A DNA stretch of 64,000 bases from Aphelocoma coerulescens (GCF_041296385.1 NC_091014.1:18885578-18949577), one strand, 5' to 3'; counted from the first letter of the stretch, positions 1 through 12,918 are shown. Made by a program: numbers and translations. Notes: generated from the letters alone by a model not told the origin.

Positions 1-1435
1 CAATGAATTGAAAAGCTCATTTAGGACCTGATCCTGTGAAATGCAAAATAAGCCCTGTAAGTTGCTATTCTCTCAGTTTGTATTTCCCTGAGAGTTAAGA
101 GGCTGATTATCACCAAATATATTCAGTATCCTGCAGGATCAGATATTAGTGATCACTGATTCTGGCAAATGAGAATATCTGATATGGAAATGCCATTCAA
201 ACTATCTTCCTTCATCCTTCCTAAAATGTTCTTCTGTGAAACTCAGTTTGAAAACATGAGAAAAATAACTTAGGGTCTTCTGAAATTAACTCTTATCTGC
301 CAAAACTCTATTGTTTATTTTCACTCTCACTGTAGATATATATTCAAGATGTTACTATGATTTGTTGCTTCTTTACTGACTTTTTTTGTTTGTATTTTAT
401 TTAATGATGGGAATGAAAAGTAACTGTAATACTGCATAATACTAAGGCTATTAGATACATCAATCAAGCATATTTTAGTTCACTAGTACAACCAATTCTC
501 TAATTTGAAAATTTATATTCGCATGCAGAGGATCATATTGAAAAGAAAAATTGTGATGGGAAACATCATTTTGAAAGTTCATGTCATCAGTAAATGAAGA
601 TTAGGAATCAGATGCACAGCATTCTCAGTCATTGTATTATTGAAAACTACAAACACTGAAAAATAATGCATGTACATTACTTTTATGAGATCTGTGAGGT
701 TGCATGTATGGTGCTATTCATTTAATTAGTACATCCATATAGATAAGAAACACAATAATTAATGGAACATTGCATTTATCAAGAGCTCATTGAAATGCAT
801 TTTGATATTTTCTATTACATTGTATGTTATTCAGGTTTTATTCAACAAATGACTCACTAGATAGGTATATGCAAGAAGAATGACTGCACTTCACAGAAAA
901 TGGAAGTACCACATACTGGTAAATATATAAATAAGTGAATGTTCATGTAACTGTTTCACTTTGGTTAGAAATTAAATAGAAAACCTTTAATCCACTTTTA
1001 ATAATATTCTTAGGCAAGAGTTAGGAGCTCCCAATGCCTAAAGTAAAATGTTTTCAAAAATTCTAAGTTAATTGTGTTTGCATAGTAGCTAAAAGACTTG
1101 TAAAGAGAGAATGAATATGGGGGGGAAATATGAATTTCAGCTGAATATTTAGTATAGTGAAAACAAATTAGATTTTATCAACATCTCAGATACATAAGGC
1201 AGATTCACAGGCAAAAACAGGTTGTTGAAAATGTAGTATATCATGGTCACTTGAGAATTTTTATTTAAAATGACCAAATTGAAATTATTTTTGACTCATC
1301 CTTACATACTAAAAATATTCTAAATATATATCTTGAGTTTCTCTCCTCATCTTGACTTCTGAAATTTCTGTACTTTTTTTTTTTGTTAATTAGATTGTAT
1401 TTCCATTAAAGTTAGGTTTTCCTTCTTCCCCTCTG
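1..1435. other. AT-rich unique sequence, no gene seen
   Basis: This stretch has stop codons in all frames at high density and no repeat that I recognise. It holds ordinary AT-rich runs such as a short T tract near 1374. It could be intron or intergenic DNA; the sequence alone does not decide. Confidence 0.6.
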
Positions 1436-2052
1436 TGTTGTTGTTCCCCTCAGCCAGCAACTAACCTCTTCCTCAGTCACTTGTGGGATGGGGGAAAGAA
1501 CCAGAGGAGTAGAAGTGAGAAAACTCATGAGCTGAGATAAAGACAGTTTAATAGGTTAAAAAAAAAAAAATTAAAAAAAAAAAAAATAAAAAGCTGTGCA
1601 AACCAGCAAAACAAAGCAAGGAATTAATTTACCACCTCTCACGGGTAGGCAGGTGTTCAGCCTCCTGAGAAACCAGGGCTCCAGCATGCATAATAGTCAC
1701 TTTGGAAGACAAAATGCCGTAACTCCAAAAGTGTCCTCCCTCCTCTTCGCCTTTCTATTTCCCTTCAGCTTTTATTGCTGATCACAACATCATATGGCAA
1801 GGGATACCACTCTGGTCAGTTGGGGTCAGCTGTCCTGGCTGTGCCCCATCTCAGCTGCATGTGCACACCCATCCTCCTTGCTGATGGGGTGGGGTGAGAG
1901 GCAGAAAAATCACTGACCCCGTGCAAGTACTGCTCAGTGATAGCAAAAACATCCCTGTGCTATCAACTCTTGTTTCCAGCACAAGTCCAAAACATTGTCC
2001 CATGGTACCAGCCATTAGGAAAATTATCTCTATCCCAGCAAAACCCAGCACA
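1436..2052 (-). mobile_element. Solo LTR of a passerine ERV (ERVL-like type)
   Basis: Read on the minus strand, the element opens with TGTGCTGGGTTTTGCTGGGA and closes with GAACAACAACA, giving the TG...CA ends of a retroviral LTR. The opening resembles an abundant passerine LTR that I know from its GCTGGGATAGAG start; the ERVL-like assignment is from memory of the family. A TATA-like AATAAAAGC lies at about 1766-1780 on the minus strand, and the TATTAAACTGTCTTTATCTC block typical of its R/U5 part lies near 1534-1555. The flanks are CTCTG (1431-1435) and TTCTG (2053-2057), a 4-of-5 match that fits a decayed 5-bp target duplication. No internal retroviral sequence adjoins it, so it is a solo LTR. 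A T/A homopolymer tract at 1558-1586 has expanded inside it. Confidence 0.85.
1558..1586. repeat. A-rich homopolymer tract inside the LTR
   Basis: Two A runs separated by TT and followed by TAAAAAG form a T-rich tract in the LTR's own orientation, just beside its R-region block. It is probably slippage expansion of a shorter T-rich stretch in the family sequence. Confidence 0.8.
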
Positions 2053-2508
2053 TTCTGCATTCCTCAATTCCTAAAAATATCTTTATTTTTAGGGTTTTTT
2101 TTCATTTATTGTTTGCATATTCTTCAAGTGTGTTGCCTCACATGCTCTTTCATTGGAGAACTGCAAACTGTTCATGATTGGTTCTGTTTAGTCAGTTGAA
2201 GTCTGTTTTTTCTTGAGTCAGTGCTTGTTTGGCTGTTTGTTTTCTTATTTGTTTGAAGCTGTTTCTGCAGAAGCACTCCACAGACTGTCTGTTGAAAGGT
2301 AATCAAGGACCAACATCTTTGAAAAGGAGTCTTTCAGCCCAACAAGAAATTGGGTGCACTTTCTCACTGATGACTTCCCTCTGATGGCTTTTTAGTTGAC
2401 AGTTTTACTCTTCTTTGAGACAGCAGTTATTCACTGACTTGATGTCAGAAAGCTTGCCAGCATCCTTTCCTGCTTTGTTTCAGGGAGAAAAAGTGATCTG
2501 AAATATAA
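2053..2508. other. Unique sequence, no gene seen
   Basis: AT-rich sequence with T-rich runs near 2090-2110 and 2200-2260. No repeat family or coding frame is recognised. Confidence 0.5.
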
Positions 2509-2913
2509 ACAAAAAAATCTTCCACTTTACCCTTATCTTCCCAGGGCCCAAAGGACAGAGCTGTCAATGGGTCTGGGAGAGCTGCCTCAGAGTGACACCC
2601 TTCTTTGGAGGCTGTAGAGCCAGAAAAGGAAAATACAAGTGAGGAAAAAATGGTTCCTGTGGAACTCCTGCTCCACAAATCCCTCCAAGAGAAAGCCAGA
2701 GAAGCAGCAAACTTTGCATAAGATTGTTACAGGTCCCTGAAAACTATTTGTATTGAAAATTCTAAGGTGAGATGCAGAAGAGAGCAGGTGGTGCTCTACA
2801 GGAAAGATGATGGTCTCTATTCAGACAAGCATGATAGAGATCATTTCTCAGAAGTCACCACAGTGACTATTGTTGAAAAGAGCCCACCACAGCATTTCAT
2901 TCCAAATTTTTAG
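2509..2913 (+). pseudogene. Possible decayed exon or coding remnant
   Basis: One plus-strand frame stays open from the TAA at 2506 to the TAG at 2911, 134 codons, broken only by TGA at 2593 and TAA at 2719. The translation is hydrophilic and protein-like, rich in E and K. Inside it, a pyrimidine tract ending in CAG at 2542-2544 looks like a splice acceptor, and AAG|GTGAGA at 2764-2772 looks like a splice donor. The enclosed 222 nt are exactly 74 codons in that same frame. I do not recognise the protein. It could be a relic exon, a non-coding exon, or chance; the two stops argue against a working exon. Confidence 0.2.
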
Positions 2914-5900
2914 ATTTAGAGGTGATAGCAGAGTCCCTACTCTTGAGTTTTACCTCCACAGTAAGATAGTAAAATAATGATTCAAATTTCTTTTGCTTAT
3001 TCATTTCATGACCATTTATATAACAATTTCTTACATTCATATAATGCAACGTCACCTCCTAGGAACACACACAAAATCCCTTTCCTTCATTATAGCTCTT
3101 GGTCTTACACAGTATTTAGTATTGAAGAGTTATAGGGAACATTTCCATTTTCTTGTTCCCTACAGGGCAGCATCATGCTTTTATCTTTCTCAGTATCTCA
3201 CTTCTCAAAAGTAATTTAAGCTTTTGGGTGCCTATCTCTTTTCCAGGTCAAAAAGACTGAAATGTTTAAGTAGTTTATTTTAAAATATCTTTAATATTTT
3301 AAAATGTGTTTCATATGCAAGTTTGTGTTCAAAATTAAATTTTGTTTAAATAGTGTGAAACTATGAGACAAGTTTCCGATTTGCTAGCTATATTCTTTTA
3401 CATTGAGAATAGATTTACCTCTCAAATTTGATCACAGTAAAAGTGGGGTTTTTCCTACCTATAGCTAATTTTGTGTTTTTAAAATGTACAGTTAGAATGA
3501 ATTAAAAATATTTTTCAAGAATTCTTAGAAAAATAGAAACAGGAAAAATGTTTCACAGATTCTGAGAACTACTGAAAATGGAGTAATATTTAAAAAATTA
3601 TTTTCCTGGGTAAGAAGAAGCCAAGGTGATTCTGGTTTTTAGTGATCACTTACGATAACTTTCTTTTATATTATTTGATCTTTTAATGATTATGTCTTCA
3701 CTGTTAGCTTCTGCATAAAGGAGTATTTGGAAAAGAGAAGGGAAAGAAAGTAAAGGTGTAAAACAGTATGTAAATTTTGGCTGGTCAGTGTAACACACCA
3801 GTCTCAGGCTGATGCTCTGAGATTCACTTCACTGCTGTGCATAGGAATGTCTGAGCTAAGAAAACACCAAGAGATAAAAGAGATAAATGAGAAATAAATA
3901 AATTGCAACAGTCATGAAAATCTGAAAACACATTAGTAATGAAACATCTCTGTGTTTCCTCTCAGATACCTTTCCCAGTGATTGTAAACCTGGCAGCTAA
4001 CAAATATTCATTGAAAAGAAAGACAAACAAGAAGTAAAAAATGTCACTGCAGGCAAAAAACTTAGTTTCTTGGTGACAAAATTTACCTTGTAATAAGAGT
4101 AAATGTACTAATGCAAGTTTCCTAGGCAGTTTCATCTATATTTTTAGATAAGGGAAATATTTGTGTTTGTGTGTTAATAAACATCATCTTTTACATAGAG
4201 AAACAATGGAGTTTAATAAAAGTTTTATAGCTGCTGATATTATTTACAATTAATCAGATATAAATTTAAAAAAATTTAAACAAAATAGATGGAACCACAG
4301 CATTTTCTATTTTTTTTAAACTAGGTGAACATAAATATGTGATTTTTTTCATATGGCCTAAAATTCACATCTGGTTAGAACATGATGTTGCCACATACAA
4401 GCAGACTACTCCAAACTGCAATTCATTTGCACCATAACAGATAATAATTGGTAGAAGTAATAATGACATTAATATAATGGGTGATATGATTTATAGATTG
4501 GTTCTGGATTACTACAACAGTTTAAAATGACTGAGAGGTTAAATATCACTAAACTCAGGTGACCTCTGCAAAAGTTTAATTATTTTAAAAAGGGAATGAA
4601 ATATTCATAGCCATTACAGCAAGCATAGAAAATGTCTGGCCAGGTGTCAAGCTGAGGCTACTGCCTGATCAGGCCATTTTGCCACCACCCTGAGTACCAG
4701 CACAGCCATTTGTCTCACTTGACCACCTGGCCTGTCTAGTTGCCATGAGCTCTCTAGAGCAGGGACTACCATTTCCAGTTAGTTTGTTGGTTTTTTTTTT
4801 TACAGGGCAGAGGAGTCTAGATCATTGATTACTAAACATGTTAACAGGATGAAACATTGAAAATCCAGCAGGGAACTTAAGCATCATCTCTATTTCAAAG
4901 CCATAAGAATATTTAATGTAATAACCTTTATAAAACAATAGTAATAGTGAGTTACAAACATTGTGCTTTTTAATCACAAAAATATTGTTATAATTAATTG
5001 AAAATGCACATTTTAAACTTTTCTAAGAAAAAAGACCTACTTAATAACAGTAGACAATAGCTTGTCAGTTTTTTTATTTGCAAAGTCTTTAGGTCTGTGT
5101 AACACAGCTAGGTAAGGGAGAATTTTGATGTTACCAGCTTTTATCTTTTAAGCCTATTGTTTTTGTCATCTTTCCTGACATCACTATGTAATCTGCAGCT
5201 GTGCCAATGCTGGTGTGACAATTCCAAATAAATGTACTGTAAACAAAATAAATTGGTTTCCTAACAATAGGATCCGTGTGAATTCTTTCTTAAGATCGTC
5301 ATCCCCCAGTCAACTTTCCTTCAAAATAGCAAACCATCTCTGAGAGAGAAAATAAAATCTTAGAGATTCAAACAACAGTGAAAAGGAATAATGAATGGAT
5401 TAGATGGAATGCAGCAGGGAGTTCAAGTGTTTATATTCATATCACTTCAAGGTACTGAAGTCCAGAGTGGAGAATTTAAGACTGCTTGTAAATACCAGAC
5501 ATATTAATATTTTCATTAAGGATAAGAGAAATGGTCAATTATAAAACAAAGGAGAAGACAAAAATGAGAGAACAAATATTTAATTTTCTGATTTAACCTA
5601 CCATTTTAAATCTCCTTCACCTGACCACATTAACTACTTAGACTTATTCAAATCCATCCTTTCATGCGTGTATCCATACCCATACATATAAAAATATGAA
5701 CTATGTCTTTTTTACTATTTCATTATTTATGTTTTATGTAAGATTCATTTCCACATTATCTACTGAATGTTTTTAATATTTTGTTGTCTCTTCAGTGAAG
5801 GAAGTCTTAAGGATTATTTTTTATTTTGCAGATTTTGGTCAACAAGAAATGGATTGCAATAAGTTCTCTGAGTATCCATTAGTAATAAATTAAAAACTAT

Positions 5901-6139
5901 GACTTTAAAACAAGATTTCTTGGGGAAAAAAAAAAAAAAAAGGAGTATGGAACACAAAGGCTTCTTTTTTTCTCTAGTTTTTCTATTTTGAAAATGCAAT
6001 GATTTTCTTTAAAAACACTATAGTCAGTAAAGGTAACAGTTCAGAGCAGTAACCCCTGGTGTTTCACATTTATAAAAATGTAAAATGAATGTTAGGTTTC
6101 AAGTCAAATATTTACATGCAAATTTACATGAGTATTTGG
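2914..6139. other. AT-rich unique sequence, no gene seen
   Basis: The stretch contains only short chance open frames. A moderately GC-richer patch at 4630-4770 carries no hallmark of a known repeat. A run of 16 A lies at 5926-5941. Nothing else stands out. Confidence 0.55.
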
Positions 6140-6165
6140 TATCATTAAGCATTTGCTTAATGATA
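6140..6165. repeat. Perfect inverted repeat, 11-bp arms, 4-nt loop
   Basis: TATCATTAAGC (6140-6150) is followed by ATTT and then its exact reverse complement GCTTAATGATA (6155-6165). The hairpin could be a cruciform site or a dimer-type binding palindrome. No mobile-element ends flank it. Confidence 0.8.
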
Positions 6166-9100
6166 AAATTACACAGGGTTATCTCATTCTCCAGCCCAGT
6201 TTGACTACAGAATCAATTGATCAAAATACCAAAACAAACCCAGACACCAGCACATTTTCTTTTATAGTTTGGGTTATAATTGCAGGAGATATCCCATCCT
6301 AAAATGTGGCAATGTTGAACCCCACATGTAGTTCAGGTAGGGCTGCTCAGCTTCTCTAGCCCTGTGAGATAATGATCTGACCCAGAACAGTCACACCATC
6401 TGCTTCAGTATGTGGCCACACAGATACTCACAAGTCCAGGCTATTCAGTAATAGTGGAAAAAGCTGGCAATGTCATTTGAGGGCTGACAGAGAGCATGCT
6501 CTAGAACTCGGATGTCTTTTGCTTAAATTGCTATGGAAAAACAATCACAGGCAGATGCAAGACAAAATCTTAATAAATTAAATGTATTTTAGGGAAGTTA
6601 CTGTCAAAAAGAACATTATTATTCTTGCTAACTGGATTCAGATGCTTTCTAATAATTTCTACAATAAAATCAACATTCCCTATAAATGTATATAATTTTA
6701 AAGGGAATTGTATTAGTATTTGTGAAAGTCCTCTGAGCAGATGTTGCATCTATATGCAGCAACACTACCAAAAAGGTACGACTGATACAAAGACTACCAA
6801 TATATTTCAAATTCTGCCTGGAAGCATTATTGAGGGCCAGCAGATCCCTTTTTGTCCTTAGTTGTCCTTATCTTTCCATTGAAGGCTGCCAGTGAAGTTT
6901 TAGTATGTTTTTCTGCAATGGGGAATTCTGTCTAGAAGCAACTAAAATAGCCCATTTTTTCATTTCCCATAGGCCAACAAACACTCATCAGACACTATTG
7001 ACTGTGAGGCATTACTGAATTGGGTTAGATTAAGACTGGCAAATTAAAGATGAAAGGCTCTGCACCACAGATGAATTGTGTTTAGTCTTCTCTAATAATG
7101 TTGTTATGAAAGTTTTAAAATCACTGTCAGTGTTATTTTCTGAATATATGTTTTTTCCTAGGCTTAAGACTGAGTGAACAACAGAGGCTAGAACTGATCT
7201 TGAGTCATAATATGCAGAGAAAGGGTGGAAAATGAAAACTAGAAAGTTGCCAGCTATGAAACATTATACAGAGAGTTTGCTCTTGCCAGCAACATATGAC
7301 CTTGATTGTTTGTATTTGGACAATTATAATTAAAATACCTCCACAAGAGAACACAATTCAATGATATTGCAGGATGTACCTGTCTAAAATTTTCTTAAGC
7401 CTTCCCAATCATACATCTTCAATAGGAAGGTGTTTTGTACTATGATCTTCAGTATTAAAGAGAATAAAGGAAGCAAAAATTAAACTTTTATTTTAAAAAG
7501 TTTTAGCTACATTTCAGAGATAAGAAGTTGTTTTCCAGGGCCAAACTGTATCCTGTTCTCAAAATGACCTGTAAGAGATGCTTAGGGATAAGCAAAAATA
7601 AATATATTAAAATTTAATTTTATGTTTTAAATTTATTACCTCCAAAATTGGAAAATATAACTCAAAAAAAAAAAAAACAGGAATGAAAATTTACTTTTCC
7701 ATTTCAACTATCACTTTGTGTCACTAAATTGAATCTCTTTCTTTCTGTCTTTTAGGTCGATGGATCTTATACTCTTAGGTTTATTTAGATATAAGTTACT
7801 TCAGATTCAACTAAAGGATGAGACCTCATGCCCTGAAAACACGGTAGGACAACATATGACAATAGAACTCATTGTAAATAATTGCAGTCTACAACTAAAG
7901 GAAGAATTAAAGTAATTCACAGTGATATATTCTAGAATATCTGTAATCACTTAGGGTAAGGATAATTTTCGATTCTTTAATACTAACATCTTAGTGAAAA
8001 TTCGAGATAAAAATATGTAAATAGAAATTTTAAAATTAAAATAAACTATTTTCATATTGGAAGATTATCCAGATTACTACTGATAAAATTTAATGAAGTG
8101 ATGGTGCAACATCACTTTGTTGAGAGGAGGTTATCAAAACTGAACACAGTCCTCAAAGCTGGAGATAGCACTAAAAGAAAACTAGAAATCTGTGTGGTAG
8201 AAGAACTGTGGCATTCTATTTACAAAGGCAATGAGAGCTTAATCAATATTGCTAAAAATGTAACGAAGGTTCAAACTAAGATTTTTAGGCTTTTTACCTC
8301 ATCCATGAGAAAAGGGAAAAGGAAGGTAAATCATAAACAAAATATTTGAAGGACAGTAAAAAGCATTCTGCCTTTGACTAATAAGGTTGAAGATATTACT
8401 ATATTCAGGCAATGTGAATTGCCTGTCTCTTGACATGTCTCCCTGCAGACATGTCTTGACAGTCATAAGACAACAAATAACTTTCTAGTTTTTCAACTGC
8501 TGTTCAAAAATGTCCCAGTATAGATATTTTGACAGAACATTGCTCATTTTCTAGTTTTGAATATGAAGTTGTTTTTCTGTGGACATGCGATGATTTTTAT
8601 GTTGCTAAAAACAAAAACCTTTCTAAATTAAGGCAGAAAGATACCCTTTACCTCTGATGAACATCATGAAGAAGAAATATAAGCTAAGAAATCTGAGGTA
8701 GTTAGGTTATAAAATTTATATAAATATATACATATATATACATCTTCCCAGCATTACAGACAGAAAAATGAACATAAATTCAAATAAATAAAATCCTATT
8801 TTTCTGAAAATAATAGAGATGGAGATGAAAAAATCTAAATTCTCATAAAAAACTACCAAAAATAGTGTTTGGTGGTTTTTCAAATAAAACCATTACCCAA
8901 CTGATTTACCTAAAACTCTTTAAAAGTGACAGATTAAAAAATTGAAGAAACTAAGGGAGAAAAGCTTGCTCTACGAAAATTGCCAAGAAACGTTTTTTTC
9001 AGAGCAGTCATGAATCTTTATGGTTAATTCTGCAGGGATTTTTCAGACAGCAGTTAGCAAACAGGTCACTTTGTGATATTGATGGTGTTGGTTCACAGTT

Positions 9101-10128
9101 TTCAGGTCTGTGTGAGCTTTGGTTCTTCAGAGCTGTAAACCTCGTGGAAGTGGTCATTGCTTACAGACATGGTGCAGACAAGTTGAAAAATCTTGAGCTG
9201 ACTTACATCCTACTGACTTCAAATGGATCATTTGCTTTGAATATTAAATCAGTGCAGTGTTGTCTCAAACTACTGTTTCTGCTAGAGGGAAAAGTAATAT
9301 ATTTTCATGCTTATATTTTTGGCAAGTATTTAATGGATATTGGGGTGGTGGAAATACATCCTATGCTCAGAATTTAAGTGTAATAACTCCAGTTAAACCA
9401 CTCAAACCAGAATTTCAAAATATCAAACTGTGATAGTGGAAGTGTTTTGTGAACACAGGTGAGATCACACCACAGCTCTGAGGCTTCACATCTGTCTGTT
9501 GGAGTGGCCCATTGAGGAAATAGTCATGAAGAAAAGGACTTCAGAAACTTGTTCAAAGAGACTGGGCTTCTGCTGCCCTCCTGTTTCACTTTGATCCTTT
9601 CAGTTGTCAGTGTTTCACTTGGTTTTGTTGCTCCATGTTCCCTCTGGTTTGCACATTGCTCCTGCAAATGAACTACTGCTTCTACATCTGTAGATAGCAT
9701 CTGAATTGACACCAAAAACACAGTTTATGACTGAACTTTGCCCCAAGGTGGGCTGCAGGTGGTGGCGTTTCTGTGTTCATTCCTGCTGCCATGACTCTAC
9801 AGGTGACTACTCAGCTCCCCAAACACAGAAGAGGGAGAGTGGAGAAGAAGCATCTCCAGATATGTCAGCTCCTTTGGCTCTCTCTGCAGACTAAAGGAAG
9901 ACTGCTGTTCCACCAACGTGGTTCAGACCTCATAAAACTGAGTTGCTATTTTGTCTTGCCTTGCAGGAACATATGTCTCTCTAGTGAATGAAAGAAGTCC
10001 AGGAAGAGATTAGTTTAGGTCAAGTTAGTGATAAGGAATGCCAAATATAATACAAAGATATCATTCCTAGAAGTTGTCTTTTTATGTGTGGAGCAGGCTT
10101 ACCAGGAGATCTGACTATTTTCTTGCTA
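6166..10128. other. AT-rich unique sequence, no gene seen
   Basis: Only short open frames occur, the longest about 80 codons near 8.1-8.35 kb, and none resembles a family known to me. There is an A run at 7663-7675 and a TA-rich patch at 8710-8745. The part from 9480 to 9960 is less AT-rich but shows no recognisable repeat or coding signature. Confidence 0.55.
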
Positions 10129-10228
10129 TTATGGAATGCTTTGGGTTGGAAGGGATATTAAATCATCTAGTTCCAACTTCTCTACCATAGGCAGGGATGC
10201 CACCCCTCTAGGTCAGGTTGATCAGGGA
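10129..10228 (-). mobile_element. CR1 LINE, short 3' tail fragment
   Basis: The minus-strand complement of the conserved CR1 3' end is present: GCTTTGGGTTGGAAGGGA, then ATCATCTAGTTCCAAC, then the GCAGGGATGCCACC and TAGGTCAGGTTGATCA blocks. The copy is cut off after about 100 bp, and an LTR begins within a few bases. CR1 elements are normally 5'-truncated, so either truncation at insertion or later loss explains its size. Confidence 0.9.
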
Positions 10229-10381
10229 AATGCTATGTTGTCCTGGGTGATGCTATGAAGCCGCTTTATTCCTTAACTCTCCGCTCAATGCCCAAGGACT
10301 CAGTGCCTTTAAGATGGACCCGGGGGTGGGGCTGGAGCCAGGGGCCCGAGGGGGCGGTTGAACGGTTCAGCCCAAAGGCTC

Positions 10382-10414
10382 GGGGGCTCTGGGGCTCAGC
10401 AGGGCTCGGGAGGG
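10382..10414 (+). other. G-quadruplex motif in LTR
   Basis: Runs of five, four, three, three and three G are separated by loops of 4, 7, 3 and 1 nt, satisfying the usual G3+N1-7 rule. It lies in the 5' half of the LTR at 10236-10858 and could influence LTR transcription; folding is inferred only. Confidence 0.6.
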
Positions 10415-10656
10415 AGTGCGCTGGGAGCGCTGTGCTGTTTTCCTGGGTTTCCTTTGTGTTCCAGCTAGCTGGGAAAAGGTTCTGTTGGTTTTTTTCTTGT
10501 TCTTTTTTTTCCCTTTCCTTCCCCTTGCCTCACTGCTTCCCTTCCCTCCTCGCTGGTCCAGGGAGCCTGCTGGTGGCCCCGGTGGGCCCACAGGATGGCC
10601 CCAGCTGGTCCGAGCCTGGGTATCTGTTCTCTCTCCAGGAATTTGTTGTTTTTTGA

Positions 10657-10678
10657 TTTTTTTTTTTTTTTTTTTTTT
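10657..10678. repeat. T(22) homopolymer within LTR
   Basis: A run of 22 T lies about 30 bp upstream of the LTR's AATAAA. It is probably part of the family sequence, extended by slippage. Confidence 0.9.
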
Positions 10679-10858
10679 ATCCTATTCTACCCTGTTTTGT
10701 TTGTGTGTCAATAAACAGTTTGGTTTGTTTTTACCACTTTCACTTCTTGTGACCCATTTGTCTCACTGATGGAGGAAAAGGGGAGGCCCTTTTCCCTTTG
10801 GAGGAGACACTCGTTCCGGAGCGTTTCCTCCTGAAGTTTTGTCTCCAAAACCGAGACA

Positions 10859-12918
10859 TATGTTTAAATGTTTCTTTGAAATTGCTAATGCATTTGTGCA
10901 AAATAAGGATTCAGAATTCATCCCAGTTTTTATTTCTTGTTTTGATAAAAATAAAATTTTTGATGTATGCTACAGTTTAATAAAAATACATTTTAGGCAT
11001 GTAGGATCAATATGACAATTGTAATCACATTTTTCATTAAATAAAAATCAAAATTTTACTTAGATTTCGGTTTCTTTAACAATCTGAGTGTCCACAGCCT
11101 TGAATTCCTAGAGGTCACTCTCTTTAACAAAATGCAAAGCCTGATGGAAAGCCAGTTCATTACAAGTAAAGTCATTGAGCTGCCATGGCAAGTTACAGAA
11201 TAGCTTCGGGAAGGTTTGTAGGTTGAACTCCTGGGTTCCATCCTCTCATCACAGATTTTTATGCAGTCTGTCACACAGCCAGTAGTGTATTGCACCAGCT
11301 TTTAGGCTATGATAACTTCTTTGCATAGCCACAGATGGGTGATGAATGTTTGCTGGCACAAACTCCAGATGAGTATGTATTAAAAAAGATAATGATAATT
11401 ATCAAAGCATTTGGGAGCTCTTCTTTCTCCTTCACTTGCCAGACGATTGAAGACAGTTCCTGATCATGGTTACTGTGAAGTGCCAGGTGGAGAATTCTCT
11501 CTTCTATAATTTACATTTGTTTCTTGGGGGTTTTCTTCATTAATGCTAATTTAAAACATTATTTCATAGTATTCTATATCCTAAAATCTGTACTAGCTCT
11601 CTTATGTCTGTAAGGGTGTTACTTACTGCAGGGATCTCTTGATGCAGGTTAAAACTTAGAATCAGATTAGTGTTCTCTCAGCTATTCATATTGCATCATA
11701 ACATTTTCCTATAGAAAGCAAAGAATCACTGTTTGAACTACAACAAAGCCTGTACATCATATCTTCATTGAGGTTAACAGCTCTAAAGTCCTTGAGTAGT
11801 AGTGCTCAACAATCTCATATTTTTGGTTCTGAAAAGTAATTGTGAAACAGTTTTATTGACACAAAACATGAGTGTCTTTTGTACATGTCCTATGAATATT
11901 TCAGTTATGACAGTTACAAATGTATTCCTGTTGAATGTATATTTCTATTTTGTAAAAGTATTCAAAATCTCTAAAGGTTTATAAAACATTCATTTTAACA
12001 AGGAGGTATATTTTGGATTCTAAAATAATTTGTTTCTTAGGTGAAAGTTCACCTTATTGAAAATACTAAGAGTAGGATTTGTATAACTTTTTATGTGTAA
12101 GTGAGATATCAAATTTACCTTGGCCATCAATCTTGTCTCCCTAGATGGCAACACAGGAAATCTTCAACAAGGCAATTCATGTCTATTTCAGTGTGAGATA
12201 AACCAATCCATATATTAATCAATTGTACAGTTAGATTTTATTCCTAGTCTTAGTAATTTCTAGTCTTAGTACAGAAGAGATTTATCCTAGCAAGTGAGAA
12301 ATTTAAGAAAGATAAACCCCGTGAAAGCTATACTAGTGAATTCAGGGTCAGTGAATTCAGGTAGATTGATTTGAGGGTTTTGGCTTTTTCTTTTGCTTAT
12401 CAAGCTCCTTTCTTCAGTGTTTCAAGAGTGAAAATGATGGTCGAAAAAATATCTTGCCTGGGATGTTGTAGCAATTTGTTATCTCTTATTTTAAAGATGG
12501 AGTGACCCAAAAGCTTCACATATGTCTGATTTCCTTCTTTAATGAATACTAGTTCTAGAAACTCACAGTGAGCAATATAATGATGTTTTGATACAGGAAC
12601 CTATGTCTTTTTTAGTATATTAAAGCAATGGATTTAAAACAAAAGTTCCTTTGGATAACAATGGAACTGAGTGATTGTCTCACAAACCTGTCAAACACTG
12701 CCAGGCACTTCATTGAAGATATTGAATTAACTAGAATTCAGACATCACATTTATCTTTTTCTTGTATTCCCAGGTAATGCAGTGGGAATTTTACCACTAC
12801 TCCTTTGGGAGCAGGAACTAACAGTATACTAATGACCCTTTTTTGCGCGCATTTTTCTAAATTTTCTGTTCAAATTCATTTAAATGAAAAGTCATTGTCA
12901 GATCTAATTTTATCACCT
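10859..12918. other. AT-rich unique sequence, no gene seen
   Basis: No repeat family or convincing frame is seen between the two LTRs. A short local duplication of TAGTCTTAGTA occurs near 12244-12275. Confidence 0.55.

Larger units (their letters stand above)
10236..10858 (+). mobile_element. Solo LTR of an endogenous retrovirus
   Basis: A sharply GC-richer block starts with TGTTGTCCTGGGTGATGC and ends with CCAAAACCGAGACA. A T run (10657-10678) is followed by an AATAAA poly(A) signal at 10710-10715 and a U5-like segment, so the orientation is plus. A TATA-like CTTTAAG lies near 10308. I see no clean target duplication: the left flank is GGAAATGCTA and the right flank is TATGTTTA. The exact left end is therefore uncertain by some 15 bp, because ATGCTATG occurs twice there. 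No retroviral interior is attached. Confidence 0.75.

Noticed and set aside
10255..10769. Plus frames of 133 and 117 codons
   Set aside because: Located wholly within an LTR; the hydrophobic stretches come from T-rich runs.
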